This document shows, one piece after another, positions 15,459 to 24,048 of a stretch of DNA of 64,000 nucleotides (positions within the stretch are counted from its first letter, which is position 1; each line of letters opens with the position of its first letter). The notes below the pieces were generated by a model, which did not search any database, was not told the origin of the DNA, and saw only the letters and a program-made list of their open reading frames with translations. The stretch comes from Chloroflexota bacterium (lineage in GTDB: Bacteria; Chloroflexota; UBA11872), in contig JAJDZD010000025.1 in NCBI GenBank assembly GCA_022824865.1, positions 1-64,000 of the forward strand, in the 5' to 3' direction. A program made the translations under genes and the position numbers.

Positions 15459-17897
15459 GTGAACGCGAAGTCGCCCGCCTACGCCGAAGTGATCGTGGCG
15501 GCCGGCGACGTGCGCGGGGACCAGACGTTTCACTACAGCGTGCCGGACGACCTGCGGGGCAGGTTGCGCCCGGGTCAGCTGGTGATGGTGCCGTTCGGCT
15601 CGCGGCAACTCCCCGGGATTGTGACGGCACTGGACACCAACTCGCCGGTCGAGGAAACACGCGACCTGCTGCAACTGGTCTGGGAACCGCCCTTGATCGG
15701 CTCCCGGCAACTGGTCCTGGCGCGCTGGGTGGCCGCGCGCTACGGAGCGCCGCTGCGGGCGTCGCTTGATCTCGTCGGGCCGCCGCGTCTCGCCAACCAC
15801 CTCCATGCCACCTTTACGGCGGTTAGCCCCAGCGAGCCGCCGCCGAACCTTGAGCCGAGCGAACGGCGGGTGTTTGACTTCGTGCACGAGCGTGGTCCCC
15901 TGTCCCAGGCCGCCCTGCGCAGCCAGCTCGGTAAGACCGCGGCCACGCGCGGCGTGGCTCGCCTGGTGCGCCTGGGACTGGTGGAGCGCCACGTCAGCCT
16001 GCGCCTGCCCGAGCCGGCGGCCGAGCGCTTTGCCGTTGCTTTGCCCCCGCCGAACGGTGAATTGCCGTCCGACTTACTCAAGCGCGCCCCCAGGCAGCGA
16101 GCGCTCTGGGAGCACCTCAGCCGCGCCGATGAACCTGTACCGGTGGCCCGGGCATTGCGCGCGGTCTCGGCTTCCGGACCATCGCTGCAGGGTCTGGTCG
16201 CGCGCGGCCTGGCGCGGATCGAGAAACGCTGGTCGGCCACGTACCTCGTGGATGGATCTGACGACGGGCTGCCTGCCGGCCAGACGCCCGAACCAGCGGC
16301 GTGGCCGCAGATTGCGGGGTCGCTGGAATCCGATACGACGGAAACGCTGGTGGTCCAGGTCGAGGAGACCGATCGCTGGATGCTCTACGCCGCCGCTATT
16401 GGTCGCATGGCCGCGCGGAAGCGCCAGGCCCTTGTCGTGGCGCCCGACGCGACCACCGCCGCCGAACTGGCCAAATGGCTGGCCGCCCGAGTGAACGCGA
16501 CCGTGGCCGACTCAACCCGCGCCCGCACGCCGGCTCAGCGCGTCTCGCTGTGGCGCTCGCTTCGGGCCGGTGAGATCGACCTGCTGGTCGGCACACGCGA
16601 GGCCACGTTCGCGCCGCTGACCCGCCTGGGCCTGGTGATCGTGGACCGCGAAGAGGACGCCGGCCATAAGAACCGTGTCGCGCCGAGATACCACGTCCCC
16701 GTCTGCGCCGCGAAGCTGGCCGCACTCTTCGGTTGTCCTCTGCTCCTGGGCACCGAAACGCCCCGCGTAGCTACATTTCATGCGCTGGAATCCGGCCAGG
16801 CGAAACTCGTCACCGTCGGGTCGCCGGTGCGACTCATGCGATTGCAGGACGACCCGGAGCGCCGCTCCGGAATGCGACGGTCATCGCGTGATGCGGAAAT
16901 CGTGGACACGCGCCGAGCGCCGACAGTGGGCCGATACGACGCAGTGTCGCGCCCACTGTATGAGGCGTTGCGTGAAACCCTCGCTGGGCAGGGCCGAGCC
17001 GTCCTCTACGTCAATCGCCGCGGCATGGCCGCGCTGACGATCTGTCGAACCTGCGCCCACGTCTTTGAGTGCCCGCGCTGCAGCACGGGCCTGGTGCAGC
17101 ATCGCCAGACGCGCCAGATCGTCTGTCACATCTGCAACTGGCGGGGCCCGGTGCCTCGCTGGTGCCCGGTCTGCGAGGGTGACCGCCTGCGCCTCTGGGG
17201 CTACGGCAGCGAAGCCGTGGCCGAGGCCGTCGCACACCTGCTGCCGCGGTCGGCGGTGGCCCGGATCGATAGTGACCGGCCGTCGCACGAGATGGACGCC
17301 GATGTGGCGGCATTCGGCGAGGGATCGGTTCAGGTGCTGGTGGGGACCCAGCGGCTGCTGGGGTACGGACAACGCCTGCGGGCCGACCTGCTCGGTATCG
17401 TGCAGGCCGACATCGGGCTGCAGTTTCCCGACTTCCTGGCGCCTGAACGGGTGTTTCTGACGTTGTCGCGTTTACGACATCTTGCGATCGGCGGCGAAGC
17501 CCGCGCACGTACCGTCGTGCAAACGATCATGCCCCACCACCACGTCATCCAGGCCTTGCAAACTGGAAGCTACACCCGTTTCTTCCAGACCGAGATGGAG
17601 CAACGCCGCGGCGAAGGTCTGCCGCCATTGCGCCCCCTCATCAAGGCGTCCTTCGGCCATGCCAGCGAGACGCGAGCCGAAGAAGAAGCAAGACGGGCGC
17701 GGCGGGAACTGAATACGGTCCTCGCCGCCGGCTCGCCACTCGACATCGACGTGCTTGGACCAGCTCCGGCCTTCATTTACCGGCAGCGTGGGCAGTACCA
17801 GTGGCAGTTGCTCTTGCAAGGCGCCGACGCGGAGAAAGCGCTCCCGCTCTTTCACGGCGGCTGGACACTGGACGCCGACCCGCTGGACTTGACATAA
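15459..17897 (+). CDS. priA: Primosomal protein N-prime (PriA)-like, degenerate ATPase motifs
   Basis: The 812-residue PriA has an intact N-terminal DNA-binding domain (EVIVAAGDVRGDQTFHYSVP...) and the zinc module CRTC-CPRC-CHIC-CPVC (about residues 528-575). However, the helicase Walker A position reads ETLVVQVEETDRW (about 294-306) with no GxGKT/S. Walker B, normally DEEH, reads VDREEDAGHKN (about 393-403). Downstream blocks such as VLYVNRRGMA, VLVGTQRLL and RLRHLAIGG are partly kept. It is therefore probably a PriA that binds forks and assembles primosome proteins without hydrolysing ATP, as reported for actinobacterial PriA-like proteins. It lies in gmk-priA-def-fmt order. Confidence 0.85.
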   Translation: MNAKSPAYAEVIVAAGDVRGDQTFHYSVPDDLRGRLRPGQLVMVPFGSRQLPGIVTALDTNSPVEETRDLLQLVWEPPLIGSRQLVLARWVAARYGAPLRASLDLVGPPRLANHLHATFTAVSPSEPPPNLEPSERRVFDFVHERGPLSQAALRSQLGKTAATRGVARLVRLGLVERHVSLRLPEPAAERFAVALPPPNGELPSDLLKRAPRQRALWEHLSRADEPVPVARALRAVSASGPSLQGLVARGLARIEKRWSATYLVDGSDDGLPAGQTPEPAAWPQIAGSLESDTTETLVVQVEETDRWMLYAAAIGRMAARKRQALVVAPDATTAAELAKWLAARVNATVADSTRARTPAQRVSLWRSLRAGEIDLLVGTREATFAPLTRLGLVIVDREEDAGHKNRVAPRYHVPVCAAKLAALFGCPLLLGTETPRVATFHALESGQAKLVTVGSPVRLMRLQDDPERRSGMRRSSRDAEIVDTRRAPTVGRYDAVSRPLYEALRETLAGQGRAVLYVNRRGMAALTICRTCAHVFECPRCSTGLVQHRQTRQIVCHICNWRGPVPRWCPVCEGDRLRLWGYGSEAVAEAVAHLLPRSAVARIDSDRPSHEMDADVAAFGEGSVQVLVGTQRLLGYGQRLRADLLGIVQADIGLQFPDFLAPERVFLTLSRLRHLAIGGEARARTVVQTIMPHHHVIQALQTGSYTRFFQTEMEQRRGEGLPPLRPLIKASFGHASETRAEEEARRARRELNTVLAAGSPLDIDVLGPAPAFIYRQRGQYQWQLLLQGADAEKALPLFHGGWTLDADPLDLT

Positions 17898-17902
17898 CGC
17901 GC

Positions 17903-18403
17903 ATGGCTGTTCTCACCGTCCTCCCCGTCGACCACCCCATGCTGCGCCGCAAGGCCAGCCGGGTACGGGGCGTATCGGCCGGCCTGCGAACGTTTGTGGA
18001 CGACATGTTCGACACCATGCAGGCCAATCGCGGCTCCGGGCTTGCGGCAACGCAGGTTGGGCGACCCTGGCGCGTCATCGTGGCCGACACCGGGGCCGAA
18101 CGCTTCGCACTGATCAATCCCGAGGTCGTGCGCGCCAGCGGCGCCGCCATTGTGGACGAAGGCTGCCTCAGCCTCCCCAACTGGTACGGGCCGGTGGAAC
18201 GTGCCACCGATGTCACAGTCAAGGGTCTGGGCCTGAATGGCAAGGCCGTACGCCGCCGCCTGCACGACCTTGCCGCCCGCGTGATCCTGCACGAGATCGA
18301 CCACCTGGACGGGGTGATCTTCACCGACCGCCTGGTAGATCCCGCGAAACTGCGCTTCGTCGATCCCCGCTCGCCCGAAGCGCAAGAGTTGCAGGCGTCC
18401 TAG
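17903..18403 (+). CDS. def: Peptide deformylase
   Basis: Removes the formyl group from nascent N-terminal Met. The ORF track starts inside priA at 17801. I use ATG 17903, 5 bases after the priA stop, giving 166 residues. All three catalytic motifs are present: GSGLAATQVG (about 43-52), EGCLSLP (about 93-99, metal-ligand Cys) and HEIDHLDG (about 135-142, two ligand His and catalytic Glu). It is followed 5 bases later by fmt, the enzyme that adds the formyl group, a standard pair. Confidence 0.96.
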   Translation: MAVLTVLPVDHPMLRRKASRVRGVSAGLRTFVDDMFDTMQANRGSGLAATQVGRPWRVIVADTGAERFALINPEVVRASGAAIVDEGCLSLPNWYGPVERATDVTVKGLGLNGKAVRRRLHDLAARVILHEIDHLDGVIFTDRLVDPAKLRFVDPRSPEAQELQAS

Positions 18404-18408
18404 CGGCC

Positions 18409-19362
18409 ATGCGCGTCGTCTTTTTCGGCACGCCCGAATTCGCAGTCCCATCTCTGCACAGGCTGGCTTCGGATTTCGACGTGGCGCTGGTGGTCACTCG
18501 CCCCGACCGTCCCGTGGGTCGAGGCGGAAAGCTAACGCCTCCGCCGATCGCAGCCGTGGCCCGCGACCTGAACCTGGACCTGTTTCAGCCCGCCAATCCC
18601 AACAAGCTGGAAGCCGTTGAGGCCATCGCGTCCTATGAACCCCAGGCCGTCGTCTGTGTCGCCTATGGACGTCTGCTGGGTACATTGCTCCGCCGACTGG
18701 CGCCACCCGGCATACTCAACGCGCATCCCTCATTGCTGCCTGCCTACCGCGGAGCGTCGCCGATCCAGGGCGCCCTGCTCGATGGCGCCAGCGAGACCGG
18801 TGTCACCCTTATTCGACTGGTGCGAGCGCTCGACGCCGGACTGATCGTGGCGGTGGAACGAACCGCGATCGAACCTCACGAGACGGCGGCGGACCTGCAC
18901 GCGCGGCTGGCCGAGATAACCGCCGACCTTCTGCTTCGCGTGCTGCCGGCTTGGGCGGCGGGACAGCTAGACGAACACCCCCAGGACGCGGGACGGGCAA
19001 CCCTCACCCGGCCGCTCGAACGCGCCGACGCCGAACTCGACCTCCGCCTCCCTGCCCGCGATTTGCACAACCGCTGGCGGGCCTTTCAGCCCTGGCCCGG
19101 GGCGCGCGTGCGTGTGGGAGACACCGTCTGCGGGCTGATGGATGTGGGCCTCAGCGCCGAGCAACTGGACCCCGGTCAGGCGCGCATGCGCGGTGACAAA
19201 CTCGTGCTCGGCTGCGGCACGGGCGCACTGGCCATTCGCGCCATCCAGCCTGCCGGACGCAAGCGCATGGACGCCGCGGCGTTTGCCCGCGGCTACCAGC
19301 GTCTGCTCGCCGCGCCGTGGGGGCATCCATACCCGCAGCCAAGGCCGCCGCTGATCGAGTAA
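18409..19362 (+). CDS. fmt: Methionyl-tRNA formyltransferase
   Basis: Transfers formyl from 10-formyl-THF to Met-tRNAi. The 317 residues begin MRVVFFGTPEFAVPSLHRL, the family signature. The folate-binding and catalytic block LNAHPSLLPAYRGASPIQ (about 104-121) holds the catalytic Asn and His, and the C-terminal OB-like domain binds tRNA. It is the last gene of the gmk-priA-def-fmt run. Confidence 0.96.
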   Translation: MRVVFFGTPEFAVPSLHRLASDFDVALVVTRPDRPVGRGGKLTPPPIAAVARDLNLDLFQPANPNKLEAVEAIASYEPQAVVCVAYGRLLGTLLRRLAPPGILNAHPSLLPAYRGASPIQGALLDGASETGVTLIRLVRALDAGLIVAVERTAIEPHETAADLHARLAEITADLLLRVLPAWAAGQLDEHPQDAGRATLTRPLERADAELDLRLPARDLHNRWRAFQPWPGARVRVGDTVCGLMDVGLSAEQLDPGQARMRGDKLVLGCGTGALAIRAIQPAGRKRMDAAAFARGYQRLLAAPWGHPYPQPRPPLIE

Positions 19363-19459
19363 CTGGAAGCTCCACTACGGTGCCGATCCGGCGTGGTGCT
19401 ACGCTTGAATCCGAGACGCGGCGCGTACCGCAGCGACTGCGCGAAGAGGCTCGCCAATC

Positions 19460-20185
19460 GTGTTCTTCCCCTTCTTTGACCCGTTGTACCTCCTGCTCAT
19501 CGGCCCGGCGTTCATTCTGGCCATGTGGGCCCAGAACCGCGTCAAGGGGACGTACCGCAAGTACTCCCAGGTCATGTCCAGTTCTGGCATCCCGGCCCAT
19601 CTGGCGGCGCGGCGCCTGCTCGACGCCGTCGGCCTGTACAACGTCGAGGTCAAGCGGGTGCCGGGTGAACTGACGGATCACTACGACCCGACCAAGAAAG
19701 TCCTGCGCCTGTCCGACGGCGTATTCGACAGCAACTCCTTGGCCGCGGTGGCGATCGCCGCCCACGAGGCCGGTCATGCCATGCAGGACAAGATCCGCTA
19801 CCCCTTCCTGGTGCTGCGGACGGCCATGGTGCCCATCACCACGTTCGGGTCGCGCTTCGGCTACTTCATGTTGATCGGCGGGTTCCTGCTCGCCATGTTC
19901 ACGGGCGGCGGCGAACTGGGCCTTGCGGTGGCCTGGATCGGCCTTGCGCTCTTCAGCACGGCCTTTGTGTTCGCGCTGATTACGTTGCCGGTCGAGTTCG
20001 ACGCGAGCAAGCGGGCGCTGCATATGATGGAGAGCGTCTACGTCATCAGCGGAGCCGAGCGCTTGCACGCCAAGAAGGTGCTGGACGCCGCGGCCCTCAC
20101 CTACATCGCCGCGATGTTCATCGCCCTGATGCAGGTCCTCTACTTCGCTCTGCGCCTGCTCGCTCTTTCCGGCAGCCGCGACTAG
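19460..20185 (+). CDS. YugP-type zinc-dependent membrane protease
   Basis: A 241-residue membrane protein of the neutral zinc metallopeptidase family Zn_peptidase_2 (YugP-like). An N-terminal membrane segment (FDPLYLLLIGPAFILAMWAQ, about 6-25) precedes a soluble stretch (DHYDPTKKVLRLSDGVF). The zinc motif AAHEAGHAMQD comes next (about 98-108; HEAGH), then two or three hydrophobic segments. LITLPVEFDASKRA is the other strongly conserved block. The substrate is unknown. It starts with GTG and is separated from fmt by about 97 bases. Confidence 0.88.
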   Translation: MFFPFFDPLYLLLIGPAFILAMWAQNRVKGTYRKYSQVMSSSGIPAHLAARRLLDAVGLYNVEVKRVPGELTDHYDPTKKVLRLSDGVFDSNSLAAVAIAAHEAGHAMQDKIRYPFLVLRTAMVPITTFGSRFGYFMLIGGFLLAMFTGGGELGLAVAWIGLALFSTAFVFALITLPVEFDASKRALHMMESVYVISGAERLHAKKVLDAAALTYIAAMFIALMQVLYFALRLLALSGSRD

Positions 20186-20200
20186 CGTCCCGGCGCTCGC

Positions 20201-21265
20201 GTGAGCGGTCCTCCGGGCGCCACGACTGATCGTCCGCCAATCTCGGGAGCTTCGTCGCGCGCTCTGCATGAAGCTCTCTCTGGCGAACCGCGCTACCGAA
20301 TCGACCAGCTAAACCGCGCCATCTACCGTGAAGCGGCCACCGGCTTCGAAGAGATTCTTACGTTGCCGGCCGGCTTGCGCGCGGTGCTGGCCCAGCGCTT
20401 CAACTTCGAAGCGCTCGAAGCCGTCCGCAGCGAAACCTCGTCCGACGGCACGCGCAAGACCTTGTTTCGCACCACCGACGGCGCGGCCGTGGAAACCGTG
20501 CAAATGCCCACCGAGCGACCCGGCGCCACCACCATCTGCCTCAGTTCCCAGGCCGGCTGCGGCATGGGCTGCACCTTCTGCGCCACCGGCGCCATGGGCC
20601 TCACCCGCAATCTGACCGCCAGCGAGATCGTCGACCAGTTCCTCCACTTCCGGCGGCGCTCGAACGAGCGTCAGACACCCGACCGGGCGGTATTCATGGG
20701 GATGGGGGAGCCGTTGGCCAACCTGCGAGAAGTGGAGAGGGCCGTGCGCACGCTGGTGAATCCCACGGCCGTTGGGCTGAGCCCGCGCCGCGTGACCGTG
20801 TCGACCGTCGGCTTGACCAGGGGGATCCACGCCATGGCCGGCTGGGGGCTGCCCGTGAGCCTGGCGATCTCGCTCCATGCGCCGAACGACGATGTCCGAG
20901 CCGAACTTGTGCCCGTGGCTCGCCGATTCCCGCTCGGCTCCCTGCTGGAGGCCAGTCGCCGCTACCAACAGCAGGCTCGGCGACGGGTCACATACGAATA
21001 CACCTTGCTGTACGGTGTGAACGATTCGCTGTCGCAAGCCGCCGACCTGGCACGGCTGCTACGCCGCCAGCGATGTCACGTGAACCTGATTCCGTTCAAC
21101 GCCTATCCGGGCGCGCGTTATCGCCCTACGCCGCGTGACGGGGTCCGAGCATTTCGCGACGTCCTGCGCGAGCGTGGCCTGCGGGCCACCATTCGGCGAA
21201 CCCGTGGTCGCGACATTTCCGGCGCCTGCGGACAGCTGCACGCCGGAGCGCTGGCCGGCAAGTAG
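20201..21265 (+). CDS. rlmN: Dual-specificity 23S rRNA (A2503-C2)/tRNA methyltransferase
   Basis: Radical-SAM enzyme that adds C2-methyl to A2503 of 23S rRNA and A37 of some tRNAs. The 354 residues contain the cluster motif CGMGCTFCATG (about 122-132, CxxxCxxC), the methylated-Cys pair partner in GRDISGACGQL near the C-terminus (Cys about 346), and the block VFMGMGEPLAN (about 165-175). The N-terminal helical domain (RALHEALSGEPRYRIDQL) is present. It starts with GTG. All catalytic Cys are intact. Confidence 0.96.
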   Translation: MSGPPGATTDRPPISGASSRALHEALSGEPRYRIDQLNRAIYREAATGFEEILTLPAGLRAVLAQRFNFEALEAVRSETSSDGTRKTLFRTTDGAAVETVQMPTERPGATTICLSSQAGCGMGCTFCATGAMGLTRNLTASEIVDQFLHFRRRSNERQTPDRAVFMGMGEPLANLREVERAVRTLVNPTAVGLSPRRVTVSTVGLTRGIHAMAGWGLPVSLAISLHAPNDDVRAELVPVARRFPLGSLLEASRRYQQQARRRVTYEYTLLYGVNDSLSQAADLARLLRRQRCHVNLIPFNAYPGARYRPTPRDGVRAFRDVLRERGLRATIRRTRGRDISGACGQLHAGALAGK

Positions 21266-21436
21266 CGGGCGAGCCTGCCCACAGGAAACCCCGGCCGAGC
21301 ACTAACCGGGGGCGCGCGTTCAACCAGCTCGGCTAGTCTTCGGGGCGACGGCGGGCAGAAAGGCGCTGCATCTGGTGAACGACCGGACACTGCGGCCGGT
21401 GGCGACGAAGCGCCCGAATGCACAGGAGCGCCCTCG

Positions 21437-22102
21437 ATGAGCCAGGTCCTGATCGCTCCCTCCATTTTGTCGGCCGACTTTGCGTCGCTCGGAAGCCAGG
21501 TCCGCGAAGCCGAGGCCGGCGGCGCCGACTGGATCCACGTGGACGTCATGGACGGCCACTTCGTCCCGCAGATCAGCTTCGGCGAACCCATCGTCCGCGC
21601 CCTGCGTCCGGTCACAACGCTTCCGCTGGACGTGCACCTGATGATCGAGCCGGTGGACCCGCACCTGGAGACGTTCGCGGCGGCGGGCGCCGATTCCATC
21701 ACTATCCATGTCGAGGCAACGCCTGACCTGGCCCACACCCTCCGGACCATCCGCGACCTGGGCGTTCGACCCGGGCTCACCCTGCGGCCCGGAACTCCGG
21801 CCTGGGCCTTATGGCCTTACCTAGACCTTGCGGACATCGTGTTGGTGATGACCGTGGAGCCGGGACGAGGCGGTCAAGCCTTCATGCCGGAGATGCTGCC
21901 GCGAATCCAGCAGGTGGCCGAGCGGCTGGATGCGCTGGACGGCGAACGCTGGCTTCAGGTCGACGGTGGATTAAACGCAACAACCACCGGCGCGGCCGTA
22001 GTGGCCGGAGCGCAGGTCATCGTTGCCGGGTCGGCGATATTTGGAGATGCGGGAGGCGTCGCGGCCGCGATTGACGGCTTGCGCGGGGCGGCCGCAGGTT
22101 AG
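21437..22102 (+). CDS. rpe: Ribulose-phosphate 3-epimerase
   Basis: Interconverts ribulose 5-phosphate and xylulose 5-phosphate in the pentose phosphate pathway. The 221-residue TIM barrel shows IAPSILSADFASLG (about 5-18), the metal and catalytic HVDVMDGHFVPQISFG (about 34-49), LDVHLMIEPVDP (about 66-77), TVEPGRGGQAFMPEML and QVDGGLNATT. It converges on rpmB with a 4-base overlap of the two ends. AGGAGC lies about 8 bases before the ATG. Confidence 0.96.
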   Translation: MSQVLIAPSILSADFASLGSQVREAEAGGADWIHVDVMDGHFVPQISFGEPIVRALRPVTTLPLDVHLMIEPVDPHLETFAAAGADSITIHVEATPDLAHTLRTIRDLGVRPGLTLRPGTPAWALWPYLDLADIVLVMTVEPGRGGQAFMPEMLPRIQQVAERLDALDGERWLQVDGGLNATTTGAAVVAGAQVIVAGSAIFGDAGGVAAAIDGLRGAAAG

Positions 22103-22305
22103 CCCAGACGGTCGACCGTACGAATACAGCGCGTGCAAATCTTCACGCGCTGATAGCGGCCATCGATCATCAGCCGCTTGCGCTGAACATTGACCGACCA
22201 CATCTTCTGTTTGCGTGGCGCTTTGCGTTCCCAGCGGCCAGACGCCGAGTGGCGAATGTGTCGGCCGAACTGGGGGCGAGCGTCGCAAACGTCACAGCGT
22301 GCCAA
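22099..22305 (-). CDS. rpmB: Large ribosomal subunit protein bL28
   Basis: The 68-residue L28 has paired Cys (CDVC at the N-terminus and CTRC near the C-terminus), a zinc-binding form. It also has RHSASGRWERKAPRKQKMW and the KICTRCIRTVDRLG tail. The start is TTG at 22305, with AGGTG about 5 bases upstream. It is transcribed against its neighbours and diverges from fakA, as L28 often does next to fakA-recG in Firmicutes and Chloroflexota. Confidence 0.95.
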   Translation of the reverse strand: MARCDVCDARPQFGRHIRHSASGRWERKAPRKQKMWSVNVQRKRLMIDGRYQRVKICTRCIRTVDRLG

Positions 22306-22321
22306 GGACGCACCTACTCCG

Positions 22322-22351
22322 TTGACGCAATCCTGAACGCGTCTCTAAGAT
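22322..22351 (+). promoter_or_regulatory. Sigma70-type promoter of fakA
   Basis: TTGACG (22322-22327), an 18-base spacer and TAAGAT (22346-22351). Transcription would start near 22358, making ATG 22363 almost leaderless. This also keeps ATG 22393 open as the translation start. Confidence 0.5.
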
Positions 22352-22362
22352 CAAGTTTCACC

Positions 22363-24033
22363 ATGCTAGCACCGCAAGAAGACGCCCCCAGCATGACACT
22401 GGCAGACTCCCACACCGAGGCCGCCGACCTGCGCGACGGCCGACGCTTCATGCACGCCTTTGAGTACAGCCTGCGCTGGCTGGAGATCAACGCCGAGGCA
22501 ATCGACCGACTCAACGTCTACCCGGTCCCCGACGGCGACACCGGCACCAACATGGTGCTCACCTTGCGCGCCGCCATCAGCGAGGCCACCGACAACCCGT
22601 CGAACAACGTGGATGTCGTTGCGGCAAACCTGGCCCGCGGGGCCCTGCTGGGCGCTCGCGGCAACTCCGGCGTCATCCTGTCACAGATTATCCGCGGCCT
22701 CGCCGAGGGGCTCGACGGCCACCGCGAGGTCGGAATTCCCGAATTCAGCACCGCCCTCGAACGCGCCTACCAGGTCGGCTACAAGGCCGTCACCAACCCG
22801 GTGGAAGGCACCATCCTCACCGTGGCGCGCGACGCCGGCGAGGCCGCCCAGGCGGCGCAGACGCAAGTCGATTCGGTTGAGGACCTCATCGCCCAGGTCG
22901 TCGACGCCACCCGCGAGTCCGTGGCCAACACCCCCAATCTGCTGGACGTCCTGGCCGAGGCCGGCGTCGTGGATGCCGGGGGCCAGGGTTTGCACGTGAT
23001 CTACGAGGGTTTGCTGCGGTCGCTGCGCGGCGAGCCCCTGCCGGAGACGGCCGACGTGGATCGCGCCACGGACGTCTTTGCCGTCTTCGCCGACATCCAC
23101 CAGGGCGACGAGCACGGCTTTTGCACCGAATTCGTGGTCCACGGCACAGACCTTGACGCTGACGCCATGAGGACCGAATTCGCCAAGATTGGCGAGTCGC
23201 TCCTGGTCGTGGGCGACGCCAGCCTCGTACGCGTGCATATCCACACCGAGCAACCCGGCGACGCCATCAACACGGCCATGTCATATGGCGAACTCGATCA
23301 GCTCAAGGCCGACAACATGGACCTGCAGCAGGCGCGCAACTTCGAGGGGGCGTTGGCCGAGGCGTCCGAACCACCGCCCCCGGCCAACGGCGTGATCGCC
23401 GTCGCCAGCGGCGATGGCCTGGAAGAGGTCTTCCGCAGCCTGGGCGTGGATGTCGTCCGCGGCGGCCAGAGCATGAACCCCAGCGCGGGCGAACTGCTGG
23501 AAGCCATCGACCGCACGCCTGACGACTGGGCCGTGGTGCTTCCCAACAACTCCAACATCTACCTCACGGCGCGGCAGGCGGCGGAGCAGTCCGAGAAGAA
23601 CGTGCATGTGATTGCCACGCGGACGCTCCCGCAGGGATTTTCCGCCGCCCTGGCGTTCAATCCCGCCGACGCCTCCGAGGACAACGCCGAGGCCATGAGC
23701 GAAGCCGCCGGCGACGTCACCACGCTGGAAGTCACCCAGGCCGTGCGCGACGCCGTGCTGGACGGCAATCCCGTCGCCGAGGGCGAGTACATGGGGCTGC
23801 TGGACGACAAGTTTGTGGCGCGCGGCGAGACGCCGCACCCGGTCATCATGCAAATGCTCGAACGTGTCGCCGACGACGAGCCGGAAGCGCTGACCATCTA
23901 CGTGGGGCAGGCCACGCCGGCCGCACAGGCCAGCGAACTCGCGTCCGAGATCAGCGAGCGCTACCCGGACATGGATGTACAGACGGTGGCGGGCGGCCAG
24001 GACCACTACGACTACATCATCGCGGCTGAGTAG
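22363..24033 (+). CDS. fakA: DAK2/DegV-associated fatty acid kinase catalytic protein FakA-like
   Basis: FakA phosphorylates protein-bound (FakB) fatty acids so that exogenous fatty acids enter phospholipid. The N-terminal DhaL/DAK2 kinase domain shows LNVYPVPDGDTGTNMVLTL (about residues 47-65 from this start) and ARGNSGVILSQIIRG. A middle domain (FCTEFVVHG, HIHTEQPGDAI) and the C-terminal FakA domain (VVLPNNSNIYLTARQAAEQS) follow. The ORF track begins inside rpmB. ATG 22363 (556 residues) is used here; ATG 22393 fits family length and the promoter slightly better. It precedes recG, a widely conserved order. No FakB is seen in this window. Confidence 0.9.
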   Translation: MLAPQEDAPSMTLADSHTEAADLRDGRRFMHAFEYSLRWLEINAEAIDRLNVYPVPDGDTGTNMVLTLRAAISEATDNPSNNVDVVAANLARGALLGARGNSGVILSQIIRGLAEGLDGHREVGIPEFSTALERAYQVGYKAVTNPVEGTILTVARDAGEAAQAAQTQVDSVEDLIAQVVDATRESVANTPNLLDVLAEAGVVDAGGQGLHVIYEGLLRSLRGEPLPETADVDRATDVFAVFADIHQGDEHGFCTEFVVHGTDLDADAMRTEFAKIGESLLVVGDASLVRVHIHTEQPGDAINTAMSYGELDQLKADNMDLQQARNFEGALAEASEPPPPANGVIAVASGDGLEEVFRSLGVDVVRGGQSMNPSAGELLEAIDRTPDDWAVVLPNNSNIYLTARQAAEQSEKNVHVIATRTLPQGFSAALAFNPADASEDNAEAMSEAAGDVTTLEVTQAVRDAVLDGNPVAEGEYMGLLDDKFVARGETPHPVIMQMLERVADDEPEALTIYVGQATPAAQASELASEISERYPDMDVQTVAGGQDHYDYIIAAE

Positions 24034-24048
24034 CGGCCTGTTGCGCGG

